From positions 14,805 to 78,804 of the forward strand of contig NZ_JAMXBJ010000037.1 in the NCBI RefSeq assembly GCF_023913755.1: a stretch of 64,000 bases of DNA, written 5' to 3'. The translations under genes and the position numbers were made by a program. The DNA is from Pseudarthrobacter cellobiosi. Its GTDB lineage: Bacteria; Actinomycetota; Actinomycetes; Actinomycetales; Micrococcaceae. The notes under the pieces are model-generated. The model was not told the DNA's origin. It saw only the letters and a program-made list of their open reading frames with translations, and searched no databases. Positions 9,041-18,837 of the stretch are shown piece by piece; position 1 is the stretch's first letter, and each line of letters begins with the position of its first letter.

Positions 9041-10252
9041 ATGAGCTCAACGCCCGTTACTGACGCCGTCGCCCCTGACAATGGCGGCAGTCTCTCCCGC
9101 GCCGGCGATCTCTTCCAGTTGCTTCGGGACGGCAAGGCACGGACCCGCGCGGAACTTGCGTTGAGTACGGGGCTTGCCCGTTCCACCGTGGCGTCGCGGA
9201 TCGACGCACTGATCCATTCAGGACTCGTGGGCCCGGCGGGGGAGGCGAACTCCAGTGGCGGCAGGCCGCCGTCGCGCTTTGCCTTCAACCCGGCGGCGCG
9301 CGCGGTGCTGGCCGTCGACGTCGGCGCCACCCACGTGATTGTTGCCGTCACTGACCTGGGCGGCAACGTCCTGGCCGAGCAGCGGCTCGTCCAGGATGTT
9401 GCCGACGGCCCCGAAGCTGTCCTGCACCGCGTGGTGGAAGAAGGCCGTTCCCTGCTCGGCAAGGCCGGCAGGAGTGCAAACGACCTCTCGGGAGTGGGGA
9501 TCGGACTCCCAGGCCCGGTGGAACATGCCACCGGACGGCCGGTCAAACCGCCCATCATGCCCGGCTGGGACGGGTTCGACGTGGTCCGCTACGTGCAGCG
9601 CTCCATGCCGGTGCCCGTCCTGGTGGACAACGACGTGAACATTATGGCACTGGGCGAACGGACCGCCTACTGGCCGGATGAAGACAACTTCCTGCTGATC
9701 AAGGTGGCCACCGGCATCGGCTCCGGCATTATCAGCAACGGCCAACTGCAGCGCGGCGCCAACGGAACAGCCGGCGACCTAGGCCACGTGCGCGTCCCGC
9801 GCGGCGACGAAGTGTTGTGCCGGTGCGGAAACTACGGCTGCCTCGAGGCGCTGGCGTCGGGGCCGGCCGTGGCTGCGGACCTTAGCAGGCAGGGTGTGCC
9901 TGCAGCCAAGGGCAGCGACGTGCTGCGCCTGGTGGGCGAAGGCAACTTGCAGGCGATCCAGGCGCTGCGCCAGGCGGGCCGGGATGTGGGCGACGTGCTG
10001 GCCACCGTGGTGAACCTGCTCAACCCGTCAGTCATTGTCATCGGCGGAAGCCTTGGCCAGGCAGGGGAACACCTGATGGCTGGCGTCCGCGAAGTGGTCT
10101 ACCGGCGGTCCTTGCCGCTGGCAACCAGCCACCTGCGGATCGCTCTTTCCGTGGCTGGGGACCAGGCCGCGATTCTCGGTGCCAGCCAGATGGTCACGCA
10201 ATACGTCTTGTCGCCTGCAGCAATTGAGGCAACGCTTCAGGCGGCCGGTTAG
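9041..10252 (+). CDS. ROK-family transcriptional regulator (NagC/XylR type)
   Basis: This 403-residue protein has an N-terminal winged helix (ARTRAELALSTGLARSTVAS, residues about 28-47) followed by a ROK sugar-kinase-like domain with the phosphate motif VDVGATHVIVAVTDLGG and the zinc signature CRCGNYGCLEAL. ROK regulators sense sugars or sugar phosphates and usually repress the neighbouring uptake genes. It is divergent from the sugar operon and shares the palindrome at 8951-8976. Length is normal for the family. Repression relieved by the imported sugar or an early intermediate is an inference. Confidence 0.93.
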   Translation: MSSTPVTDAVAPDNGGSLSRAGDLFQLLRDGKARTRAELALSTGLARSTVASRIDALIHSGLVGPAGEANSSGGRPPSRFAFNPAARAVLAVDVGATHVIVAVTDLGGNVLAEQRLVQDVADGPEAVLHRVVEEGRSLLGKAGRSANDLSGVGIGLPGPVEHATGRPVKPPIMPGWDGFDVVRYVQRSMPVPVLVDNDVNIMALGERTAYWPDEDNFLLIKVATGIGSGIISNGQLQRGANGTAGDLGHVRVPRGDEVLCRCGNYGCLEALASGPAVAADLSRQGVPAAKGSDVLRLVGEGNLQAIQALRQAGRDVGDVLATVVNLLNPSVIVIGGSLGQAGEHLMAGVREVVYRRSLPLATSHLRIALSVAGDQAAILGASQMVTQYVLSPAAIEATLQAAG

Positions 10253-10270
10253 GCGGCTTTTCGGCAGTCA

Positions 10271-11233
10271 TCACCCTGCTGTAAGCACGCGCACCGGCGA
10301 ACCCACAAGCCAGGCCCTGACGTCCTCGAACGCGCCACCATAGAACTGCCGGTAGCTCTCCGCTGTCACGTAGCCGAGGTGCGGGGACAGCACAGTGTTG
10401 GGGGCGCTGAGCAGCGGGTGGCCCGCGGGAAGTGGTTCCTGGTCAAAAACGTCCAGGGCCGCGCCCCGAATCCAGCCCTCATTCAAAGCCCGCACCAGGG
10501 AATCCTGGTTCACCAGCGGACCCCGCGAGGTGTTAACCAGGATGCCTTCCGGCCCCAGGAGCCGCAGTTCCTGCTCACCCACGATGTCCTCTGAACGGGG
10601 AGACAGCCGCAGGTGGAGGGAGACGACGTCGGAATTCCTGAAGAGGTCCTCCTTGCTGACCTTCTGGACACCGGCATCCGCGGCGGCCTCATCGGTCAGG
10701 TTCTGGCTCCAGGCGAGCACGTCCATGCCGAACGCCTGCCCGTACGCCGCGATCCGCCGCCCGATCTTGCCCAGGCCCACAATGCCTAGGGTCTTGCCGG
10801 ACAGCTCCATCCCCACCGAGGTCTGCCACGTGCCCGCGCGCAGCGAGTTCTCCTCGGCCGGAAGGTTGCGGGCGATCGCGAGCAGCAACGCCCAGGTCAG
10901 TTCGGGCGCAGCGGTGGGGGACCCGGGCGTGCCGCACACGGTAATGCCGAGTTCCGCCGCTGCGGCCACGTCGATGGCGGCGTTGGCCATGCCGGTGGTC
11001 ACGAGCAGCTTCAGCCCCGGGAGACGTTCCAGCACGGTGCGGGGGAACGGGGTTCGCTCACGCATCGCAATGACGATCTGGTAGTTGGCGAGCGCCGCTG
11101 CCAGGGCGTCCTCGGACTGGAAGGGCTCGCGGAAGACGGACGTTGCGACGCCGGCCTGTTCCAGGGAGGACCAGTCGGCGAAACCGTGCGCCACGTCCTG
11201 GTAGTCGTCGAGGATGGCAAGCCGTTGTTGCAT
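10271..11233 (-). CDS. D-2-hydroxyacid dehydrogenase
   Basis: This 320-residue NAD(P)-dependent oxidoreductase has the Rossmann motif TLGIVGLGKIGRRIAAYGQA and the catalytic set of the family: Arg in VNTSRGPLVNQ, Glu in DVFDQEPLP and His in LSPHLGYVT. It interconverts a 2-hydroxy acid and a 2-keto acid in the cytoplasm; the substrate is not evident. The start at MQQRLAIL is supported by GAAGGAA upstream. Its stop lies 18 bases from the convergent end of the ROK gene, and it is divergent from a CynX/NimT transporter, possibly the carrier of its substrate. Confidence 0.92.
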   Translation of the reverse strand: MQQRLAILDDYQDVAHGFADWSSLEQAGVATSVFREPFQSEDALAAALANYQIVIAMRERTPFPRTVLERLPGLKLLVTTGMANAAIDVAAAAELGITVCGTPGSPTAAPELTWALLLAIARNLPAEENSLRAGTWQTSVGMELSGKTLGIVGLGKIGRRIAAYGQAFGMDVLAWSQNLTDEAAADAGVQKVSKEDLFRNSDVVSLHLRLSPRSEDIVGEQELRLLGPEGILVNTSRGPLVNQDSLVRALNEGWIRGAALDVFDQEPLPAGHPLLSAPNTVLSPHLGYVTAESYRQFYGGAFEDVRAWLVGSPVRVLTAG

Positions 11234-11402
11234 GTCTGTTCCTTCGTCCGAGGTGAGCGGCTTTTGTACCCGCACGTTGGGGCCCGCCGGTGTGAGCTTC
11301 ATCGTATGCCAGGGCGCCATGACGTTGCCTGTGGCGTCCGGGGCAATGCGCCGTGATAGCAATGGAAGTGATGAAATCCTATTTAGCCACCGCGGAAACC
11401 TC

Positions 11403-12599
11403 ATGAGCGGACAGTTCTTGGCCAAAGTTCCCAAGGGCTGGATCCTGCTCGCTTGCATCGGACTGCTGGCGCTGAACCTGCGCGGGCCCTTCGTTGCCGT
11501 TGCCCCGGTGGTTGACCTGATGCAGGCCGACCTCGGATTCACCCCCGTGATGCTGGGCCTGTTGACCAGCATCCCGGTGCTGTGCTTCGCGCTCGCGGCG
11601 TCGCTGGCGTCACTGACCACCAGGAAACTCGGCGCGGAGTTCGCTGTCTCCCTGACCATCCTTGGCGTCCTGGCAGGCGTGATTGTGCGCTCGGCGGGCG
11701 GCCCGGGACCGGTGGTGGTGGGCACAGTGATGATCGGCCTGGCCATCACAGTGGGCAACATCGCGGTGCCGTTAATTATCCGCCGCGACTTCTCCCCGTT
11801 GCGCCAAGGGACCGCCATGGGTGTGTACACCGCGGCCCTGAACGTCGGATCGTTCCTGACATCGATGGTCACGGCGCCCCTGGCCGAGCTGGCCGGCTGG
11901 CGAGTGGCTCTGGCCTCCGTGGGCATCCTGGCCGTGGTTGCCATCGTTTTCTGGACCCTGGCCGTGGGCGCCCGCACGGCGTTTGTGCCCTCCCGCACCG
12001 TGGTGGCCGGCGGGCAGGAACACCCGGCCGTCAAGGGTTCCGGCTGGATTACCGCCGGGCTCACCGCAGGCTTCGCCGGGCAGGCGTTTTCCTACTACGC
12101 GGTGACCGCGTGGCTGCCGAGCTACCTCAACGACGAACTTGGGATGTCCGCCTCAGCCGCCGGGGCAGGCTCATCGCTGTTCCAGATCTTCGCCATCGTT
12201 GGCGGCTTGGGAGTGCCGTTCGCGGCCAAATATTTCAGTACGACGACGACGGCAGTCACCGTGGGGTTGTTGTGGACGGCCGTGCCGGCCGGGCTGCTGC
12301 TGGCGCCGCAGCTGTGGTGGCTGTGGTCCACCTTCGGCGGCATCGCGCAGGGCGGCGGGATCACGCTGATCTTCATCGCGATCATCAAACTGGCCCGGGA
12401 CCAGGTGTCCGCGGGCCGGATGTCCGCCACGGTCCAGGGGCTCGGTTACTGCTTCGGGGCGGTGGCCCCGCCGCTGGTGGGCTTCGTGCACGACGCCTCG
12501 GGTTCCTGGACCCCGGCGCTGCTGGTGATCCTGGGCTCGGTGTTGATGTTCTTCGTCTGCACAACCCTGGCCGTGCGGCTGGTGCCGAAAGGACGCTGA
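11403..12599 (+). CDS. CynX/NimT-family MFS transporter
   Basis: This 398-residue protein of about twelve membrane segments starts WILLACIGLLALNLRGPFVA, a hallmark opening of the cyanate permease (CynX/NimT) branch of the major facilitator superfamily. Substrates of the group include cyanate and 2-nitroimidazole; the true substrate here is unknown. The start at MSGQFLAK has only a weak ribosome site; an in-frame ATG at 11346 would add 19 residues. It reads away from the hydroxyacid dehydrogenase across about 170 bases and ends before a palindromic repeat. Confidence 0.85.
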   Translation: MSGQFLAKVPKGWILLACIGLLALNLRGPFVAVAPVVDLMQADLGFTPVMLGLLTSIPVLCFALAASLASLTTRKLGAEFAVSLTILGVLAGVIVRSAGGPGPVVVGTVMIGLAITVGNIAVPLIIRRDFSPLRQGTAMGVYTAALNVGSFLTSMVTAPLAELAGWRVALASVGILAVVAIVFWTLAVGARTAFVPSRTVVAGGQEHPAVKGSGWITAGLTAGFAGQAFSYYAVTAWLPSYLNDELGMSASAAGAGSSLFQIFAIVGGLGVPFAAKYFSTTTTAVTVGLLWTAVPAGLLLAPQLWWLWSTFGGIAQGGGITLIFIAIIKLARDQVSAGRMSATVQGLGYCFGAVAPPLVGFVHDASGSWTPALLVILGSVLMFFVCTTLAVRLVPKGR

Positions 12600-12646
12600 C
12601 GCGTCCCGCCGTCGTACATTCCCTTGTCCCCCTGCATGATTTACCA

Positions 12647-12716
12647 ACGCTCTCTCACTTAACGCAGCTTAACGACTGACGCTCTCTCACTATCTTGTGG
12701 ATAGTGAGAGAGCGTC
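12647..12716. repeat. Family B palindromic element, copy 1
   Basis: Between convergent genes, the arms 12678-12694 (GACGCTCTCTCACTATC) and 12700-12716 form a perfect 17-base-pair stem with the loop TTGTG. A further copy of the arm, ACGCTCTCTCACTTAACGCA, lies at 12647-12666 and is exactly the complement of the right outer arm of copy 2 at 23801-23820. The shared arm and shared TTGTG loop mark a repeat family. It may also act as a bidirectional terminator; there is no U-tract. Confidence 0.85.
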
Positions 12717-12832
12717 CGCGGTTCACACGGGGTGTTCCGTCGCCGGGCCGGCGTCCCGGATCTCGGGGGTGCCTGTTGCGAAGGGCGTGCCTGCCCGGCG
12801 GACGGAAATCTATTCAGTTGCCTGCTGCAGCG

Positions 12833-14485
<1,653 letters not shown>

Positions 14486-14514
14486 TTCTGTCTCCTGGTG
14501 CAGGGCCCAGCTGG

Positions 14515-14562
14515 GTAGCAGTAAGTGTCGTTTTGAGCCTCCAAAACGACACTTACTGCTAC
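14515..14562. repeat. Family A palindromic element, copy 1
   Basis: The arms 14515-14535 and 14542-14562 are perfectly complementary over 21 bases with a six-base loop (AGCCTC). The left arm contains GTAAGTGTCGTTTTGAG, which recurs at 33681-33697. It lies between isocitrate lyase and malate synthase, both on the minus strand, and could terminate or attenuate readthrough from aceA into aceB. Confidence 0.88.
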
Positions 14563-14577
14563 TTACTTGGGGAAAAT

Positions 14578-15894
14578 TTAGTGGAACTGGCCTTCTTCGG
14601 TGGATCCCACCAGTGCCAGGGTTGATGCGTTCGGGTTGAGCGCAGTTGCAATGTCGTCGAAGTAGCCGGTGCCGACTTCGCGCTGGTGCTTGGTCGCGGT
14701 GTAGCCGCGGGATTCGGAAGCGAATTCCTTCTCCTGCAGCTCGACGTAGGCGCTCATGCCTTCACGGGCGTAACCGTGGGCGAGATCGAACATCGAGTAG
14801 TTCAGGGCGTGGAAGCCGGCCAGGGTGATGAACTGGAACGTGAAGCCCATGGCGCCGAGTTCACGCTGGAACTTGGCGATGGTGGCGTCGTCCAGGTGCT
14901 TGCGCCAGTTGAACGACGGCGAGCAGTTGTAGGAGAGCATCTGGTCCGGGAAGTCGGCCTTGACGGCCTCGGCGAACTTGCGGGCCAGTTCCAGGTCCGG
15001 GGTGCCCGTCTCCATCCAGATGAGGTCAGAGTACGGGGCATAGGCCTTGGCGCGGGCGATGCAGGGTTCGATGCCGTTGCGGACCTTGTAGAAGCCTTCC
15101 GGGGTGCGCTCGCCGGTGACGAATTCCTGGTCGCGGGGATCGACGTCGGAGGTGATCAGCGTGGCTGCCTCGGCGTCGGTGCGGGCGATGACCACCGAGG
15201 GGGTGCCGGCGACGTCGGCCGCCAGGCGGGCGGCGTTCAGTGTGCGGACGTGCTGCTGGGTGGGGATGAGGACCTTGCCGCCGAGGTGGCCGCACTTCTT
15301 CTCCGAGGCGAGCTGGTCTTCCCAGTGCACACCTGACGCGCCGGCCTGGATCATGGATTTCATGAGCTCGTAGGCGTTCAGCGGGCCACCGAAGCCGGCC
15401 TCGGCGTCGGCAACGATCGGCACCATCCAGTCCTCAACGGTCTGGATGCCTTCGGAGAATTCGATCTGGTCGGCGCGGAGGAGGGCGTTGTTGATGCGGC
15501 GCACCACGGTCGGAACCGAGTTGGCCGGGTAGAGCGACTGGTCCGGGTAGGTGTGGCCGGAGTTGTTGGCGTCGGCGGCAACCTGCCAGCCCGAAAGGTA
15601 GATGGCACGCAGGCCGGCCTTGACCTGCTGCACGGCCTGGTTGCCGGTCAGGGCGCCCAGAGCGTTGGTGTACCCGCCGGTCTTGTGCTCTTCGGTGAGC
15701 TGCTTCCACAGCTTCTCGGATCCGCGGCGGGCCAGCGTGTGCTCTTCGGAGACACGGCCGCGGAGCTTGACGACGTCCGTTGCCTTGTAGTCACGGGTCA
15801 CACCTTCCCAGCGGGGGTTGGCGGCCCACTCGAGCTCCAGGGCGGCGGCCTGCTGTTCGGGCGTCTGCTGGGTGGGCTCAAATGCTGCAGTCAT
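14578..15894 (-). CDS. aceA: Isocitrate lyase
   Basis: This 438-residue enzyme splits isocitrate into succinate and glyoxylate, allowing growth on acetate and fatty acids. The catalytic signature [14 protein letters not shown] is present (about residue 200), with WQVAADANN and [13 protein letters not shown] also typical. The start at MTAAFEPT is chosen because AAGGAG lies upstream; an in-frame extension to 16011 lacks support. It faces the RamB-like regulator across about 150 bases that hold a GC-rich hairpin and a candidate operator. Confidence 0.97.
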   Translation of the reverse strand: MTAAFEPTQQTPEQQAAALELEWAANPRWEGVTRDYKATDVVKLRGRVSEEHTLARRGSEKLWKQLTEEHKTGGYTNALGALTGNQAVQQVKAGLRAIYLSGWQVAADANNSGHTYPDQSLYPANSVPTVVRRINNALLRADQIEFSEGIQTVEDWMVPIVADAEAGFGGPLNAYELMKSMIQAGASGVHWEDQLASEKKCGHLGGKVLIPTQQHVRTLNAARLAADVAGTPSVVIARTDAEAATLITSDVDPRDQEFVTGERTPEGFYKVRNGIEPCIARAKAYAPYSDLIWMETGTPDLELARKFAEAVKADFPDQMLSYNCSPSFNWRKHLDDATIAKFQRELGAMGFTFQFITLAGFHALNYSMFDLAHGYAREGMSAYVELQEKEFASESRGYTATKHQREVGTGYFDDIATALNPNASTLALVGSTEEGQFH

Positions 15895-15930
15895 CGTTGT
15901 CTCCTTGATTGAGCTCCGGGTGCTTAATCC

Positions 15931-15966
15931 GCCGGCCGGAGCTGCTTCCTTGCAACTCCGGCCGGC
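15931..15966. promoter_or_regulatory. GC-rich hairpin in aceA upstream region
   Basis: GCCGGCCGGAG (15931-15941) and CTCCGGCCGGC (15956-15966) are perfectly complementary with a 14-base loop. The hairpin ends about 37 bases before the aceA start codon on the minus strand, so it would lie in the 5-prime leader if transcription begins farther upstream. A leader structure or a regulator site are both possible. Confidence 0.45.
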
Positions 15967-16002
15967 TACCCCGGTGCGGTGTTTCTTTCCGTGATTACTA
16001 CT

Positions 16003-16025
16003 TTTCAGCACTTCGCAACACTTCT
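16003..16025. promoter_or_regulatory. Candidate RamB-type operator
   Basis: TTCAGCACTTCGCAACACTT lies midway between divergent aceA and ramB and resembles the ACTTTGCAA core reported for RamB sites in Corynebacterium glutamicum, with substitutions. A second CACTTCTTCGCG overlaps the regulator's first codons. Assignment rests on position and loose similarity only. Confidence 0.3.
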
Positions 16026-16048
16026 CTAGGGGAAAACAGTGGAAAGAA

Positions 16049-17563
16049 ATGCACTTCTTCGCGTATGCTCAAGAAATGACGCCTGGAAGCTGGAACCGCG
16101 AAGTCGTACTGCCACCGTCGTCCGCCGCCTCCCTGGAACTGGACGTCATCAGCCTGGGCCGCCGGGTGCGGCATCTGCGCAAGCAGGCCGGGCTTACGCT
16201 CGATGACCTGAGCGCCGCCGTCGGGACCGCCCCCAGCCAGTTGAGCCTGATCGAAAACGGCAAACGGGAGCCCAAACTTTCCCTGCTGCAGGGGCTGGCC
16301 GCCGCGCTAAACGTGAGCATCGACCAGTTGCTTGGCTCCGAACCGCCGAGCCGCCGGGCGGCCCTGGAAATTGAGCTGGAACGCTACCAGCGCGGGCCCC
16401 TGTACGAGTCCCTGAACCTGCCAAAAATCCGCATCAGCTCGCGGCTCCCGCTCGATGTGCTGGAGGCGCAGGTGGGGCTGCTGCACGAGCTCGAACGCAG
16501 GCTCAACGAACAGGTGGCGACGCCGGAAGAAGCCCGCCGCGCGAACGGTGAGTTGCGTGCCATGATGCGCGAGCGCGGCAACTACTTCCCGGAGTACGAG
16601 GCCGAGGCGCAGAAGGTGCTCGGGCTGGTGGGTTACACGGCCGGGCCGCTGAGCCAGCACGTCATCGCCGACATCGCCGAGAAGCTCGGATTCACCCTCC
16701 ATCACGTGAGCGACCTGCCGCATTCCACCCGTTCAGTGACGGATTTGAAGAATCACAGAATTTACCTGACGCAGAGCCAGCGGCAGGACCACGACCCCCG
16801 CTCGGTGCTGCTGCAGGCGCTGGGGCACTACGTCCTGGGGCACGAGACGCCGAAAAACTACGGCGACTTCCTTGGCCAGCGGGTGGCCACCAACTACTTC
16901 GCGGCCGCGCTCTTGCTGCCCGAGCAGGCCACCGTGGACTTCCTGCAGAAGGCCAAGGCTGCCAAGGAAATCGCGGTTGAGGACATCCGTGACGCCTTTG
17001 CCGTCTCCTACGAGACCGCCGCGCACCGCTTCACCAACCTGGCCACGAAGCACCTGGGCGTCACCACCCACTTCCAGAAGACCCACAAGAGCGGGATCAT
17101 CTACAAGGCCTACGAGAACGACGGCGTGACGTTCCCGATGGACCACACCGGCGCCATCGAGGGCCAGCCGTCGTGCAAGGCCTGGACCTCGCGGGCGGTG
17201 TTTGATGTGCCGGACAAGTTCAGCGCGTACAGCCAGTACACGGATACTCCGTCCGGCACGTATTGGTGCACGGCCCGGACGGAGCGATCGGCCAGCGGCG
17301 AGTTCTCCCTGAGCATCGGGGTGCCGTACCAGCACGTGAAGTGGTTCCGCGGCCGGGAAACCACGGCGCGCGAAAAGTCCACGTGCCCCGACCCGAACTG
17401 CTGCAAGCGGCCCCCGGCAGCACTGGCCTCCGAGTGGGCCGGAAACGCCTGGCCGGCGGCTCGGGCCAACACGCACCTGCTGGCCGCGATGCCGCCCGGC
17501 GCGTTTCCCGGCGTGGACGAAACCGAGGTCTACTCGTTCCTGGCGGCGCACTCGGGGAGCTGA
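16049..17563 (+). CDS. ramB: RamB-like XRE/short-chain fatty acid regulator
   Basis: This 504-residue protein has an XRE helix-turn-helix ([20 protein letters not shown], residues about 43-62), an IrrE/ImmA-like peptidase-related middle domain and a C-terminal domain with CPDPNCC. The expected HExxH is altered to HYVLGHE, so peptidase activity is doubtful. The architecture and the position divergent from isocitrate lyase match RamB, which represses or tunes aceA and aceB by carbon source in corynebacteria. Start choice is uncertain: ATG 16049 has GGAAAG very close, whereas ATG 16076 (MTPGSW) is an alternative that would free the candidate operator. Confidence 0.9.
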   Translation: MHFFAYAQEMTPGSWNREVVLPPSSAASLELDVISLGRRVRHLRKQAGLTLDDLSAAVGTAPSQLSLIENGKREPKLSLLQGLAAALNVSIDQLLGSEPPSRRAALEIELERYQRGPLYESLNLPKIRISSRLPLDVLEAQVGLLHELERRLNEQVATPEEARRANGELRAMMRERGNYFPEYEAEAQKVLGLVGYTAGPLSQHVIADIAEKLGFTLHHVSDLPHSTRSVTDLKNHRIYLTQSQRQDHDPRSVLLQALGHYVLGHETPKNYGDFLGQRVATNYFAAALLLPEQATVDFLQKAKAAKEIAVEDIRDAFAVSYETAAHRFTNLATKHLGVTTHFQKTHKSGIIYKAYENDGVTFPMDHTGAIEGQPSCKAWTSRAVFDVPDKFSAYSQYTDTPSGTYWCTARTERSASGEFSLSIGVPYQHVKWFRGRETTAREKSTCPDPNCCKRPPAALASEWAGNAWPAARANTHLLAAMPPGAFPGVDETEVYSFLAAHSGS

Positions 17564-17615
17564 GCGACGGCGTCCAGCGTCGCTCGGCCCGCGCTGTTCG
17601 GCACGCGCCGCCGAA

Positions 17616-17685
17616 GTCGCCGGAAAGGTGCCCGGACGCCGGAGCGCTCCGCACGACGTCGGTGCGTTCCGGCGACTCCGGCGTC
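17616..17685. repeat. Nested inverted repeats (G element)
   Basis: Between convergent genes, GTCGCCGGAA (17616-17625) pairs with TTCCGGCGAC (17667-17676), and the overlapping GACGCCGGAG (17635-17644) pairs with CTCCGGCGTC (17676-17685). The two pairings are interleaved and cannot both be complete, so alternative folds are possible. Likely a transcription boundary. Confidence 0.55.
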
Positions 17686-17688
17686 CTC

Positions 17689-18270
17689 CTAATCAGTGGG
17701 TGCTTTCTTAGCTGCGACTGACTGTGTCCACGCCAGGGCGCTGTCGCGGCGTGTTTCTCCGGGATCAATCAACATGATCCGTTCCGCCAGAACTGCCGTG
17801 TCAATCAGGCCCGATCTGATGAGTGCGAGTACGAAAGCATGATCCTTCGCCCGGGCCGCGATCAACTTGGCCGCGCACAAGTCGTACGGATCCAGGCAAA
17901 GGCCCGTGCTGTTTTTCGTGTCTTCATTGCGCACACCGACCAGCCGATATTCCCAGTCGCGCGGAAGCACAGCCGTTTCCCGTCCAAAGCCCTGGACATA
18001 GAAACCAAACTCACTGTGGAAGGGGGACCACTCGCCGATTGCTGCATCGATGCTGTCGGCAAGGGTACCGGCATCGTCGTCAGACATCGGCGCGATGTCC
18101 ACCGCATCCGACATGGTGGCTGCAGCCGGTAACTGGTCCTCGGTGTACCAGCCGAGAATCGACTGGCTGCCGATCACGATGACCCGGTCACTGTGGATGA
18201 TCTCCGTGGCTGCCCGGATGGCATGCTCAAGCTCCTCACGTCGCAAGGGCCGCCGCCTTCTTGATCGCAA
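17689..18270 (-). CDS. Nucleotidyltransferase-fold protein (DUF6036-like), possible toxin of a toxin-antitoxin pair
   Basis: The 193-residue protein shows nucleotidyltransferase features: VIVIGSQSILGWY (GSxxxxG), then SDAVDIAPM, where the D-x-D pair would bind metal, and later DLCAAKLIAARAKDHAFVLA, a helix typical of the DUF6036/AbiEii-like group. Relatives act as toxins or transfer nucleotides to RNA or proteins. The gene overlaps the stop of the upstream HTH gene. The frame opens at a TTG (18270) 35 bases inside that gene; a second TTG about 24 bases later is equally possible, so the exact start is open. Confidence 0.7.
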   Translation of the reverse strand: MRSRRRRPLRREELEHAIRAATEIIHSDRVIVIGSQSILGWYTEDQLPAAATMSDAVDIAPMSDDDAGTLADSIDAAIGEWSPFHSEFGFYVQGFGRETAVLPRDWEYRLVGVRNEDTKNSTGLCLDPYDLCAAKLIAARAKDHAFVLALIRSGLIDTAVLAERIMLIDPGETRRDSALAWTQSVAAKKAPTD

Positions 18271-18781
18271 TGACCCGCTCGCCCTGCGTAAGTGCCCCGG
18301 CGAAGGGACTCATCTGCCGCAGTTCCTTTGCCATGGGGCTGTCTTCAAGCATTGCCGCCTCGAATTCACCCAAGGGCAGGTCCAACAGTTCGGTCCAGCG
18401 GTCCAGCCACTTTTCGGCGATAGGGTTTCGCGGCCGTTGGCGCATCCTTTCGATTCCAGCCCGTCCGATCTCACGAATCGACTGTTCGTTTTCGTGCAGC
18501 TTGAGTCCCAGCTGCACATGTAATTCAAACGGAATCCGCTCTTCGCGCCGGGGCATGCGGGGACGGCGGTAGCGGGCCGCCTTGATAGCCGATTGAATAA
18601 CAGCAGGGCTGCATCCCAGGCGCCCGGCGAGGTCGCGGATGGACAGGCCTGAAACATGGAGGGACCAGATGGCATCCTGGCGATGGCGCGCAGCCGCCAG
18701 CTGCTTCTGGCGCAGGCTTTCACTTTGCTGGCCCAGAACTCTGGCCTCTTCGACCATGCCTGCCAGATCGATGCCGGTCAC
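18236..18781 (-). CDS. Helix-turn-helix protein upstream of nucleotidyltransferase (possible antitoxin)
   Basis: This 181-residue soluble protein has a helix-turn-helix at about residues 43-68 (SGLSIRDLAGRLGCSPAVIQ) after a helical, glutamine-rich N-terminus, and a charged C-terminal half without known motifs. It starts with GTG. Its end overlaps the nucleotidyltransferase gene, and such HTH-nucleotidyltransferase pairs are common as toxin-antitoxin or abortive-infection modules; in that case this would be the DNA-binding antitoxin and autorepressor. It lies 56 bases downstream of the TAXI lipoprotein gene on the same strand and may be an independent unit. Confidence 0.65.
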   Translation of the reverse strand: MTGIDLAGMVEEARVLGQQSESLRQKQLAAARHRQDAIWSLHVSGLSIRDLAGRLGCSPAVIQSAIKAARYRRPRMPRREERIPFELHVQLGLKLHENEQSIREIGRAGIERMRQRPRNPIAEKWLDRWTELLDLPLGEFEAAMLEDSPMAKELRQMSPFAGALTQGERVIAIKKAAALAT

Positions 18782-18837
18782 ATGCGTATGGTACTCCCGT
18801 ACGGAGTGCTGGCGGAAGGGGTTGCCACGCGCCCCAC

